This document shows, in pieces, positions 24,886 to 33,100 of a DNA stretch of 64,000 bases. The notes under the pieces are model-generated. The model did not search any database and had not been told where the DNA came from. It worked only from the letters and a program-made list of their open reading frames with translations. The stretch comes from Flectobacillus major DSM 103 (GTDB taxonomy: Bacteria > Bacteroidota > Bacteroidia > Cytophagales > Spirosomataceae): assembly GCF_000427405.1 (NCBI RefSeq), contig NZ_KE386491.1, positions 5,001,303 through 5,065,302 on the forward strand, written 5' to 3'. Position 1 is the first letter of the stretch. Each line of letters begins with the position of its first letter. A program made the translations under genes and the position numbers.

Positions 24886-26916
24886 CTAAAATTGTACCCT
24901 TAGCTGCACCTTTATTTCTGACCTGTGTGGGGCATTAATTTCGTCTAGGCCACTTCCAAATGACGTTGCATTGGTCAAATCTGTTCTAGCCCACCTTATC
25001 CAAGCCGTCAAATTCTTATTGATTTGGTATGAAATCAAAGCATAATGCCGCCAGCCAACACCATTATAGGCAGGTAGCGAAAAGGCATACATCATGTCTT
25101 GTTCGTACATATATTGGCGATTGTCATAGTCTTGGGTATTGAAATAGGCTATTCTCAGAGCCAAGGCCAATTTCCCAAAATCCCATTTGGCATCTTGGCT
25201 TAGTGCTATACCATGGGTTGAATTAAGCCCTTCAAACTGATATGTACTCATAGATATTCTTGATTGAAGTGACAAATGATAATTTATTTTATGGCTCAAA
25301 TAGGTGCTGAATATTGCCCTAGTACGATGACGTACTTCTGTAATATTCTTGGTTTTTATTTTTCCTTTTTCTTCGTATTGCTGTTGAATATTTACATTTT
25401 CCTCTTTGTTTTCTAACCTCAATTGTGCTGTTATTTTTGTAGTTTTTTGGGGTTGATAAGCTGCTCGAATTAAATACTCAAACCCATTCGTTTGAGGTTT
25501 GTCAACCAAATATTTGTACCAAGGAAAATAAAAATAGTCGAAATAACTGCTCAGTTGCCATTGGCGGTTAAAGGTATATTTTAGGCCATAATAAAGCCCC
25601 GTTTCGTTGATACTGCGACTATTTTCGGCAAAAGAATTGCTATAAAAACTATGAAAATTTGGATCATATTTTCTGAAAAGCAACGACATATCTAACCTAG
25701 CGTTTAGGCTTGAGATAATCCCAGCTACCATACCAATGCCACCGCTCGAAGAACGGGCTATTTCACCAAAAAAATGATTGTTTTTGAATGCAAAAGCATA
25801 ATTTAGGCTGAGTAAAAGGTTATCGTTGCCCGAAAACTCATATTGATTATATAACTTATCGGCTTTTAGCAAAGGCAATTGGTAGTGTGTATGTAGCCCA
25901 AATACTCCTATTTTAATTTTCTTTTCTGCCCAATAATAAGCCATACCGTAGCCAATATTCTGTTCGCCTTGGCTATGCTTATCGGCTATTTCAGAGGTGG
26001 TACGGTGTAGCCCCGAAGTTTGTAATGAGCTTACCCAAGACGAGGACTCGGAGGTAGAACTAACCACATTGGCATCACGTAGTGTCGATGAAAAAAAGCC
26101 AGTGGCTTGGAGTTTTCCCCACTGAAAAGACGATGCTATTCCTCTAAAAAAGTTCATTTCAAGGCTTGAGGTATGGGCTCTAATTCCTAAATCACTTCTT
26201 CTTGTAAATAGCACAGATTCGGAGCTTTTCCCCAAATAAAACCCTGCTCCCGATACAAGCCCTTGTCCAACTTGTAAAGTAAAATCGCCAAGGGTAAGAT
26301 TTTTTAGAATACCTTTATTTTGAATTTGAATATGAAACGACTGAAAATCAGTGATATATTGCTCGCCTTCATCTTTTTCAAGGGTAAATCCTACTTGAAG
26401 GTTTTTGGTATGATACCATTTGTACCGTAGCAAAGTTCTGAAAGGAGTGCCCTCATAGCGTACTTTCGATCTGGTGTCGGGCGGGGTAAATCCCTTTTTT
26501 TGCTCTATATATTGCCCATAGCGAAGAATAAGCCAATGTTTGGCTTGCTGTATATCTTGCCCAAGCGATGAGGCTTTATTGGGCAAATATACAAAAGGTA
26601 GCAATCTGTAAATAGTAGGTAGATCAAAATCTGGAATAACTTGCAACTCGTAGATTGACTCAAAACTGCCAATAAGACTACGGTAGGAGAAAAAAGCATT
26701 AAGTTGTCGTTCAGATAAAATACCCAATAAGGTTAGTTGCTCAAAGGTAAGGGTATTTAAGTCGAGCGGATTTTGGTAATTCTGTAATAAACTTTCGTAC
26801 ATATCCTCGGATATGGCCTCGGTAGGTACTCCGAGAATATCTTCTAATGAGCCAATTTGTGCATTACTCGACTCAATAGCGATTAATAGTAAAATAGTTG
26901 TAGCTAGATTTTTCAT
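24886..26916 (-). CDS. Helix-hairpin-helix plus outer-membrane barrel protein
   Basis: The frame is open to 27093, but the ATG ending at 26916 begins a signal peptide (MKNLATTILLLIAIESSNA) and gives 676 residues. The first 110 residues contain HhH-like helices (NPLDLNTLTFEQLTLLGILSERQLNAFFSYR, then FESIYELQVIPDFDLPTIYRLLPFV), the ComEA-type module that in Bacteroidota is often fused to a long beta-barrel. The rest is rich in alternating aromatic strands and ends KVQLRVQF, a barrel-like terminus. A role in outer-membrane transport or DNA contact is not established. A terminator of the upstream gene separates the two. Confidence 0.75.
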   Translation of the reverse strand: MKNLATTILLLIAIESSNAQIGSLEDILGVPTEAISEDMYESLLQNYQNPLDLNTLTFEQLTLLGILSERQLNAFFSYRSLIGSFESIYELQVIPDFDLPTIYRLLPFVYLPNKASSLGQDIQQAKHWLILRYGQYIEQKKGFTPPDTRSKVRYEGTPFRTLLRYKWYHTKNLQVGFTLEKDEGEQYITDFQSFHIQIQNKGILKNLTLGDFTLQVGQGLVSGAGFYLGKSSESVLFTRRSDLGIRAHTSSLEMNFFRGIASSFQWGKLQATGFFSSTLRDANVVSSTSESSSWVSSLQTSGLHRTTSEIADKHSQGEQNIGYGMAYYWAEKKIKIGVFGLHTHYQLPLLKADKLYNQYEFSGNDNLLLSLNYAFAFKNNHFFGEIARSSSGGIGMVAGIISSLNARLDMSLLFRKYDPNFHSFYSNSFAENSRSINETGLYYGLKYTFNRQWQLSSYFDYFYFPWYKYLVDKPQTNGFEYLIRAAYQPQKTTKITAQLRLENKEENVNIQQQYEEKGKIKTKNITEVRHRTRAIFSTYLSHKINYHLSLQSRISMSTYQFEGLNSTHGIALSQDAKWDFGKLALALRIAYFNTQDYDNRQYMYEQDMMYAFSLPAYNGVGWRHYALISYQINKNLTAWIRWARTDLTNATSFGSGLDEINAPHRSEIKVQLRVQF

Positions 26917-26975
26917 TCTTTTTAGTGTAGTAATTACTGCTAATATACTTACATAGAATGATTTATGACAAAAAA

Positions 26976-26997
26976 AGCGGAAGATTTTTCTTCCGCT
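26976..26997 (-). terminator. Terminator of the 388-residue orphan gene
   Basis: AGCGGAAGA (26976-26984) and TCTTCCGCT (26989-26997) form a 9-bp stem, followed on the minus strand by a run of T. Confidence 0.82.
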
Positions 26998-27020
26998 TCT
27001 CATGTAATATGATTTTTTGA

Positions 27021-28187
27021 CTAAACGTGGTGCTGAAATTTGCGTCCTACGATTTCCAGAAAGTCGTTGGCTTCTTCGGCGGCCGAAATCCAATTGAATT
27101 TAGGAGCTAAAACCTTATTCATCAGGTTTTTGGCATCGGCATAGCTTTTACATGAATCTATTTCATCCAAAGCTCTGTTGTAGGCATTGATATCACCTTC
27201 AAATAATTTGCCAATAAAAATAAATTTTTGGTTGAGACTAATAGCATCAGCAACACTTTTGATTTGACGATTAAATGCCATATCAGACAACGCTGCACCT
27301 TGTCCGATTACCTCTTTTTTCAATAAGTCATTTACCGTTGGTAGTTCATCGGTAAAGGTATCTTTTAATTTTCCTATGGTAGAAGTAGGCAACTTAATGT
27401 CTGCTGGCGTTCCCTCTTTGTCTATTTTAGCCTGAATTGCTGCTACAGTAGGCAGTGGTTCATCTTCTTCTACTTCTGGTTCTTCATCGGCTTCGGGGTC
27501 GGTATCAAAAAATGATTGTGATAAGCGAGGGCCTTGTCCTGTAGTGGTATCAATCGGTATTGTTGCTTTGGTTCTCTTGATAAAACTATCTTTTTCAAAA
27601 GCTACAGTAGCTCTGAGCATTTCGAGGTATTTATCGGGATTTTCAAAATCGGTATTTATGGCAATGTCGTTGAGCCACCCCAAAGCGGTAGTCACAAATA
27701 CTTTTTGTTCGTCTCCTAGTTTTTCTCTTAAACCTTTAGCAAAAACGCTATTGATTTTTGTGTATTTGGCCAGCTTATCGATACGTTCGCGAGTTAAGGT
27801 AAAGTCGGGAGAATCTCTGACAAAATCATCGAAATACTTACTAGGGTCGAGCAATAGGCAAATCGTATTTTTGACAGATTGTTCTAGGATTGGTTCAAAA
27901 TGGGTGCGGTCAACCGAAATATGGTGAGAAACCGTATTCATATATGACTGAAGAGCCTGTTTTACCTCTTCGTTCTCAAAGTTGAAATAAGGGCTTTTGA
28001 ACGATTCGGTGGTTGATTTCCAACTTTCATATAAGTCGCTGATTACAAAAGTATTAACCTGAGCAACATTGCTCAATTTCATAATCTGTTGACCGGAAAT
28101 AGTAGTATTTCTATTAAAAAAATCATCACAAACTTTGGCAGCATACTGTTTTGCGTAGCGTTCGATTGCCTGAAAGTCTAACTTCAT
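27021..28187 (-). CDS. Conserved-looking cytoplasmic protein of unknown function
   Basis: The 388-residue protein has no signal peptide and no membrane helix. It is largely helical, with many Asp/Lys/Phe residues and repeated short helices (IERYAKQYAAKVCDDFF near the start, ALQSYMNTVSHH, ERIDKLAKYTKINSVFAKGL). An acidic low-complexity hinge at about 233-249 (DTDPEADEEPEVEEDEPLP) divides it into an N-terminal domain of about 230 and a C-terminal domain of about 135 residues. I do not recognise a family. It has its own terminator and lies 257 bp after rnc. The architecture suggests two folded domains joined by a flexible linker, perhaps a scaffold; no function is proposed. Confidence 0.75.
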   Translation of the reverse strand: MKLDFQAIERYAKQYAAKVCDDFFNRNTTISGQQIMKLSNVAQVNTFVISDLYESWKSTTESFKSPYFNFENEEVKQALQSYMNTVSHHISVDRTHFEPILEQSVKNTICLLLDPSKYFDDFVRDSPDFTLTRERIDKLAKYTKINSVFAKGLREKLGDEQKVFVTTALGWLNDIAINTDFENPDKYLEMLRATVAFEKDSFIKRTKATIPIDTTTGQGPRLSQSFFDTDPEADEEPEVEEDEPLPTVAAIQAKIDKEGTPADIKLPTSTIGKLKDTFTDELPTVNDLLKKEVIGQGAALSDMAFNRQIKSVADAISLNQKFIFIGKLFEGDINAYNRALDEIDSCKSYADAKNLMNKVLAPKFNWISAAEEANDFLEIVGRKFQHHV

Positions 28188-28380
28188 GCTATAATGGTTT
28201 GGTTTGATACTAGCCGATTAGCCCCAATACGGGGTAAAATATAATAGAGAAAAATATTGTAAATTTATCAATTAGAACGCAAATATTGCACCAAAGATTA
28301 TGAAGACTTTGGAATAATACGAATTAATTATCGAAAGCCCCCCAAAGCCCTGTAATCTATGAGATAAACCGCCGAGATGG

Positions 28381-28435
28381 CTATCAAAAAAAAGACCCAA
28401 GCAGGATTGTCGAGCTTAGGTCTTTTTTTTGATAG
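28381..28435 (-). terminator. Terminator of rnc
   Basis: A 22-bp stem with one mismatch pairs 28381-28402 with 28414-28435: the outer part CTATC-A8/T8-GATAG and the inner part GACCcAAGC/GCTTaGGTC. The long T-run falls within the right arm on either strand. Confidence 0.8.
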
Positions 28436-28444
28436 ATAAATCTA

Positions 28445-29176
28445 TTAACTAATATCAAGTTTTTCGCAGGCTTTCATTGCGGCAGTTTGCTCGGCTTTCT
28501 TTTTTGAATACCCTTGTCCAACAGCAAAAGAGTCGTCATCAACATAAATAGTAGCAGTAAATTCTTTATTATGCTTAGCACCTTCTTCGGCAATATCGAA
28601 TCTAATCTGTTTACCTTCACGTTGAGCCCATTCAATCACCAATGATTTGAAGTTAGGATTGTTTGAAACCACCAAATCAATATCAAAGTGTTGGGTTAGA
28701 ATCGACTTAATGATAAACTTACGGGTAAATCTAAAACCTTTGTCGAGATAAATAGCTCCAATCAGAGCTTCAAGGGCATCGCCATACATAGATGTTCTAG
28801 CCAAAACGGTACGTCGATTGCCATCGTATTCAACGAGTTTATCGATACCAATTTTGCGAGCTACCACATTGAGCGATTCACGGCTTACCATTCTGGAGCG
28901 GATTTCTGTTAAAAAGCCCTCATCTTTAAATGGAAATTTTTTGAATAAATATTCCGCTGTTATCATTCCCAAAACCGAGTCTCCCAAAAATTCAAGGCGT
29001 TCATTTGATTCTTTGTATCCTTTTGCAACCGTTTCTTTTGAAACAGAAGAGTGCATAAAAGCCAGTCTGTAAAGCATCAGATTAGAAGGTTTTTGGCCTA
29101 TAATATGTTCTACAGCTTTTTTAAGCTTTTTATCTTTGGGGTCGCTAGAAAAGAAATCTAAAATGGGTGATAACAT
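28445..29176 (-). CDS. rnc: Ribonuclease III
   Basis: The 243-residue endonuclease cleaves double-stranded RNA in rRNA processing and mRNA decay. The signature NERLEFLGDSVLGM (58-71) carries the metal-binding Glu and Asp. A second acidic motif, YGDALEALIGAIYLDKG, lies near residue 130. A C-terminal double-stranded RNA-binding domain (about 168-240) ends with KKKAEQTAAMKACEKL. It is the last gene of an acpP-fabF-rnc cluster, an arrangement common in bacteria. The gap from fabF is 160 bp, so it may have a separate promoter. Confidence 0.96.
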   Translation of the reverse strand: MLSPILDFFSSDPKDKKLKKAVEHIIGQKPSNLMLYRLAFMHSSVSKETVAKGYKESNERLEFLGDSVLGMITAEYLFKKFPFKDEGFLTEIRSRMVSRESLNVVARKIGIDKLVEYDGNRRTVLARTSMYGDALEALIGAIYLDKGFRFTRKFIIKSILTQHFDIDLVVSNNPNFKSLVIEWAQREGKQIRFDIAEEGAKHNKEFTATIYVDDDSFAVGQGYSKKKAEQTAAMKACEKLDIS

Positions 29177-29336
29177 ATATTAGAAATAAGAGCAATCTGA
29201 AAAAAACACTATTAGGCAAACGAACATCAGTAAAGCCGAATCAATTATACCAGCGATATAGCAAGGACTATTATAATGAATAATAGTCCTTGAGTCATTT
29301 ACTCAATAAGTATGATTCACAGACCAGTCTTGATAA

Positions 29337-30584
29337 TTATATTTTTCTAAAAATAACTGTGGCATTGTGTCCACCAAAACCAAATCCATTACTTAATACA
29401 ACATCAATTTTACGTTCCTGAGCCACGTTCAAAGTCAAGTTCAGACGATTATCAACGGCAGGGTCTTCGGTAAAATGGTTAATCGTTGGAGGTACAATTT
29501 GGTGTTGCATTGCCAAGATAGAAGCCACCGCTTCTACAGCACCAGCACCACCCAAAAGGTGTCCTGTCATTGATTTTGTTGAACTAATATTAAGTTTGTA
29601 AGCATGCTCACCAAACAATTCTACGATTGCTTTGAGCTCTTGAGGGTCGCCAAGTGGCGTTGATGTACCATGAGTATTGATATAATCAATTTCTTCAGGC
29701 TTGATATTGGCATCATCCAACGCATCTTGCATAGAAAGCAACGCACCTAATCCTTCTGGGTGCGGAGCTGTAATATGGTAAGCATCAGAAGAGAAACCTC
29801 CACCAATCATCTCTGCATAGATTTTTGCTCCTCTGGCTACAGCGTGTTCATATTCTTCAAGGATCAAAGCCCCCGAGCCTTCACCTACCACAAAGCCATC
29901 ACGGTCTTTGTCATAAGGGCGAGAAGCCGTTTTAGGGTCATCGTTGCGTTCAGACATAGCACGCAAAGCCGTAAAGCCACCCACACTAGCAATAGTTACG
30001 GGAGCTTCCGAGCCACCAGTTACACAAGCCTTCAAGCGTCCTAAACGGATATAATTGAAAGCATCGATAATGGCATTGTTGGCCGAAGAACACGCCGAAA
30101 CCGTAACGTAGTTGACACCACGGAATCCATGACGAATTGAAATTACCCCCGATGCCGAGTCAGCAATCATTTTGGGAATGAAGAAAGGATTAAATTTAGG
30201 TGTACCATCACCTTTCGCAAAGTTGAAGCACTCATCTTCAAATGTACGAAGCCCTCCGATACCAGAGCCCCAAATTACGCCAATCTTGTTTTTATCGACT
30301 TTTTCCAAGTCTAAACCCGAATCTTTGATAGCTTCGTCCGATGCAATAATAGCATATTGGGCGAAAGCATCCATTTTACGAGCCTCCTGACGAGGGATAA
30401 AGTTGTTTACATCAAAATTTTTTATCTCGCAAGCAAAGCGAGTACGAAACTTTTCCGCATCAAATTTAGTGATATAATCACTACCACTCACACCATTTTT
30501 GAGACCTTCCCAGTACTCAGGTGCTGTATTTCCGATAGGAGTCAATGCTCCTATACCAGTAACTACTACTCGTTTAAAGCTCAT
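29337..30584 (-). CDS. fabF: Beta-ketoacyl-ACP synthase II
   Basis: The frame runs to 30641, but the ATG ending at 30584 gives the standard FabF start MSFKRVVVTGIGALTPIGN and 415 residues. FabF condenses malonyl-ACP with a growing acyl-ACP in fatty-acid elongation. The catalytic Cys is in TVSACSSANNA. The two active-site His lie in NTHGTSTPLGD and STKSMTGHLLGGAGA. NGFGFGGHNATVIF at the C-terminus is the usual family end. It lies downstream of acpP on the same strand. Confidence 0.96.
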   Translation of the reverse strand: MSFKRVVVTGIGALTPIGNTAPEYWEGLKNGVSGSDYITKFDAEKFRTRFACEIKNFDVNNFIPRQEARKMDAFAQYAIIASDEAIKDSGLDLEKVDKNKIGVIWGSGIGGLRTFEDECFNFAKGDGTPKFNPFFIPKMIADSASGVISIRHGFRGVNYVTVSACSSANNAIIDAFNYIRLGRLKACVTGGSEAPVTIASVGGFTALRAMSERNDDPKTASRPYDKDRDGFVVGEGSGALILEEYEHAVARGAKIYAEMIGGGFSSDAYHITAPHPEGLGALLSMQDALDDANIKPEEIDYINTHGTSTPLGDPQELKAIVELFGEHAYKLNISSTKSMTGHLLGGAGAVEAVASILAMQHQIVPPTINHFTEDPAVDNRLNLTLNVAQERKIDVVLSNGFGFGGHNATVIFRKI

Positions 30585-30917
30585 GTGGCGAAGTTGAGTT
30601 TCAAGTTCTATTCCAAAGTGGAGACAACAAGGGATGGACATTGAAGTTATGGACTTCCCATAAACGTAAAGATTCGCTTGTTAATAATCTTTTACTTCCA
30701 CCATTACCCACTTGAATTTCAAATATAGATGATTTTGTAAATCTAATGAAGAAATATATTAATTAAGTGATAAAAAATCTATATTCAAGGTATATTTTCG
30801 AGAACATAGCGTAAGTATCCTTAATTGAAAACATCAAAAAAATGTGCTAACCCGAACAATGATTTTAAGCCTAAAAGGCTACTACCATGCTCAAATTAGC
30901 ACACTACGAAAATTCAA
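30585..30917. other. 333-bp gap between acpP and fabF
   Basis: No gene is seen. The segment nearest acpP (30843-30903) can fold into a closed structure: TGTGCTAA pairs with TTAGCACA and encloses a small AGCC/GGCT stem (30868-30871, 30877-30880). This may be an attenuator or terminator that lets acpP be expressed above fabF. Confidence 0.45.
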
Positions 30918-31154
30918 TTACTTGACATTTTCTTCGAGATATGAGATAGCCTGACCAACAGTTTGAATGTTCTCAGCTTGGTCGTCTGGAATAGATACAT
31001 TGAATTCTTTTTCGAATTCCATAATCAATTCAACTGTGTCCAATGAGTCTGCACCCAAATCGTTTGTGAATGAAGCCTCTGGAGTTACTTCTGCTGCGTC
31101 AACGCCCAATTTCTCGACGATAATGCTTTTTACTTTTTCTGCAATTTCTGCCAT
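30918..31154 (-). CDS. acpP: Acyl carrier protein
   Basis: The 78-residue acidic protein carries the 4'-phosphopantetheine attachment serine in the [10 protein letters not shown] motif (Ser at about 38). The four-helix pattern is normal: [17 protein letters not shown], the DSL helix, [21 protein letters not shown]. It shuttles acyl chains for FabF, FabD and the rest of fatty-acid synthesis. It is the first gene of the acpP-fabF-rnc cluster. Confidence 0.98.
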   Translation of the reverse strand: MAEIAEKVKSIIVEKLGVDAAEVTPEASFTNDLGADSLDTVELIMEFEKEFNVSIPDDQAENIQTVGQAISYLEENVK

Positions 31155-31396
31155 TTTTAGAACGATTTTTGGTTAGAAAAACGGTGCAAAGATGATGATT
31201 TAAAATTAGATTATCAAACTATTTTTCAGTTCACCAATGCTATATTTAGTTTTTTTAGACTTTTCAAAGAAACTTCTAAACTATTCTAATTTATACTTCC
31301 AATTTTTCTTTCCGATTAATTATTAAATTAGAGTTTATGCCTAAAATTTACCTTTTAAGGGCATTTATAAGGCGAATTTATGTAATAAAAGTCAAA

Positions 31397-32308
31397 TTAG
31401 AAACATAAAGATGCTGCTCCTAACAAACCAGCGTCATTACCCAAGGTTGCACGCTTGATTGTTAGCCCATTTACATGGTACTTGGTAAGCCATTGATTAA
31501 GCTTGCGTTTCATGGCTGGCAAGATATAGTCGAATGAAGCTGAAAGCCCTCCGCCAATCAATACCAAGTTGATGTCTAGGATAGCAATTAAGTGGCAAAG
31601 GTTTTCGCCTAATAATTCGCCAACTCTGTCAAATACAAGTAATGCTAGTTTGTCGTTATCTGCGGCGGCGGCTACCAATCCTGTTGTAGTGATAGTACCG
31701 TCGTCGGGAAGTTGTGTTTCGCCTTCGTATTCTTTACGCATTGTATTGGCCAAATCCAACAATTCATTTTTGCCAATATTACGTTCTAGTACTTTACCAT
31801 TGGCCGATGGGGTATGGCCTGGCTCCATAGCATTGCCACGGCCTCCTGTAAATACCTTTTTGTTGATAATAGCAGCACCGCCTACTCCTGTACCTAAAGT
31901 AATGAATATATAACTTTCGTCGATTCTTTCTTCACCAAAATAAAACTCGCCCAATGCCGCAGCATTAGCATCGTTTTCAAGGTAGAAATTAACGCCTGGA
32001 AATCTTTTTTCTAATACTTCAACCAATGGCACCCAGTCCAATTCTGGAATAGCTGTGATTTCGACTGGCGTTCTGCGGGTCGAGTCTATCATGCCGGGCA
32101 AACCAATACCTACTCTTTTGATATGCTTGTGGTCGTGAAGTTGGAGTGCAATAGCCTCAGCCAAACGGTCTTCAAAATGACCTGATTTACGCCAGCTTAC
32201 GCTATCATGACTGTAAAAATTTGAAATGTGACCAGTTTCGGAGTTCACGATGCCCATTTTTACATTCGTTCCACCGATGTCAATACCTAAATACTCAACT
32301 GCAGCCAT
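31397..32308 (-). CDS. ROK-family sugar kinase (glucokinase-like)
   Basis: The 303-residue protein has the ROK phosphate motif YLGIDIGGTNVKMGIV (6-21), the catalytic Asp in LENDANAAALGEFYFG, and the adenosine-binding LGTGVGGAAI and IGGGLSASFD. It phosphorylates a sugar, probably glucose, at the 6-hydroxyl with ATP. The zinc-binding CxCGxxGC motif that follows the ExGH His in most ROK proteins is missing: the segment reads GHTPSANGKVLERNIGKN. A cysteine-free ROK subgroup is known to me in Bacteroidota, but substrate is unproven. Monocistronic. Confidence 0.85.
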   Translation of the reverse strand: MAAVEYLGIDIGGTNVKMGIVNSETGHISNFYSHDSVSWRKSGHFEDRLAEAIALQLHDHKHIKRVGIGLPGMIDSTRRTPVEITAIPELDWVPLVEVLEKRFPGVNFYLENDANAAALGEFYFGEERIDESYIFITLGTGVGGAAIINKKVFTGGRGNAMEPGHTPSANGKVLERNIGKNELLDLANTMRKEYEGETQLPDDGTITTTGLVAAAADNDKLALLVFDRVGELLGENLCHLIAILDINLVLIGGGLSASFDYILPAMKRKLNQWLTKYHVNGLTIKRATLGNDAGLLGAASLCF

Positions 32309-32506
32309 TTATTAAGTTTGTGAGTTTGAAAGTTAAATTTATGATTAGTTAATTGGGATGCTTTTGTAAAATTGTGCCCAAAAATACATCAAAAGTTTGG
32401 AGTTTGGAACGCTAACGGCTCGTATCTGATCGATAACTGTCCAATTTATCTATTTTTTCAAGAAAAAAACTTATAATCAGTAAAATAATACAGGTTGGTT
32501 CTTTTT

Positions 32507-33013
32507 TTAACCTATTATTTTGGTCTTTTTTAATCGTTCTACTATTTCAAAAACGGCTGGACATACTTTTGTATTAGCCAGTGTTAGCTTCATAATACCT
32601 GCCATATTCTTGCGGTCGGTGTGTGGGTACTCACGGCAGGCTTTGGGGCGAATTTCATAAATAGAACAATAGTTGTCGGCTCCCAAAAAAGTACATGGCG
32701 AAGAATTAAGAACATAATCTTTGTCTTCGTCTAAATGTAAGTACTTTTCAATAAGTTGTACAGGACGCATTTTCAAGTGTTTGGCAATACGCTCTATATC
32801 GGTATCTGTAAATACTGGACTTGTGGTTTTACAGCAATTGGCACAGGCTAGGCAGTCTACTTCCTCAAACACTTCATCGTGTAATTGATGAAATGGGTCG
32901 TCTAAATTTTTGACTTTTTTAGCTTTTATTTTATCAAAAAACTTTTTGTTCTCTGGATACTTATTCAGTGTTGCTTCCCTGAACTCGTTGATGTTGTCTT
33001 GCGTATATGGCAT
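32507..33013 (-). CDS. YkgJ-family cysteine-cluster protein
   Basis: The 168-residue protein has the zinc or iron cysteine cluster of the YkgJ/UPF0153 family: CLACANCCKTTSPVF (about 54-68) and CTFLGADNYCSIYEIRPKACREYPHT (about 107-132). The family is widespread and of unknown biochemical function, thought to bind a metal or Fe-S cluster. The protein lacks a signal peptide. It sits alone between PorZ and the ROK gene on the same strand. Confidence 0.9.
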   Translation of the reverse strand: MPYTQDNINEFREATLNKYPENKKFFDKIKAKKVKNLDDPFHQLHDEVFEEVDCLACANCCKTTSPVFTDTDIERIAKHLKMRPVQLIEKYLHLDEDKDYVLNSSPCTFLGADNYCSIYEIRPKACREYPHTDRKNMAGIMKLTLANTKVCPAVFEIVERLKKTKIIG

Positions 33014-33100
33014 GAAAATGAATATTGAATAGCAAATTTACAAATATTCTAATAATTCATGGCATTCTTGTTATTTATGTAGTCCTGAAGCATTTCCAAA

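Noticed and set aside
24687-24938. An 83-codon hydrophobic frame after kdsA
   Set aside because: It runs through a perfect 14-bp hairpin and into the 3' end of the convergent barrel gene; the hydrophobic look comes from T-rich codons.
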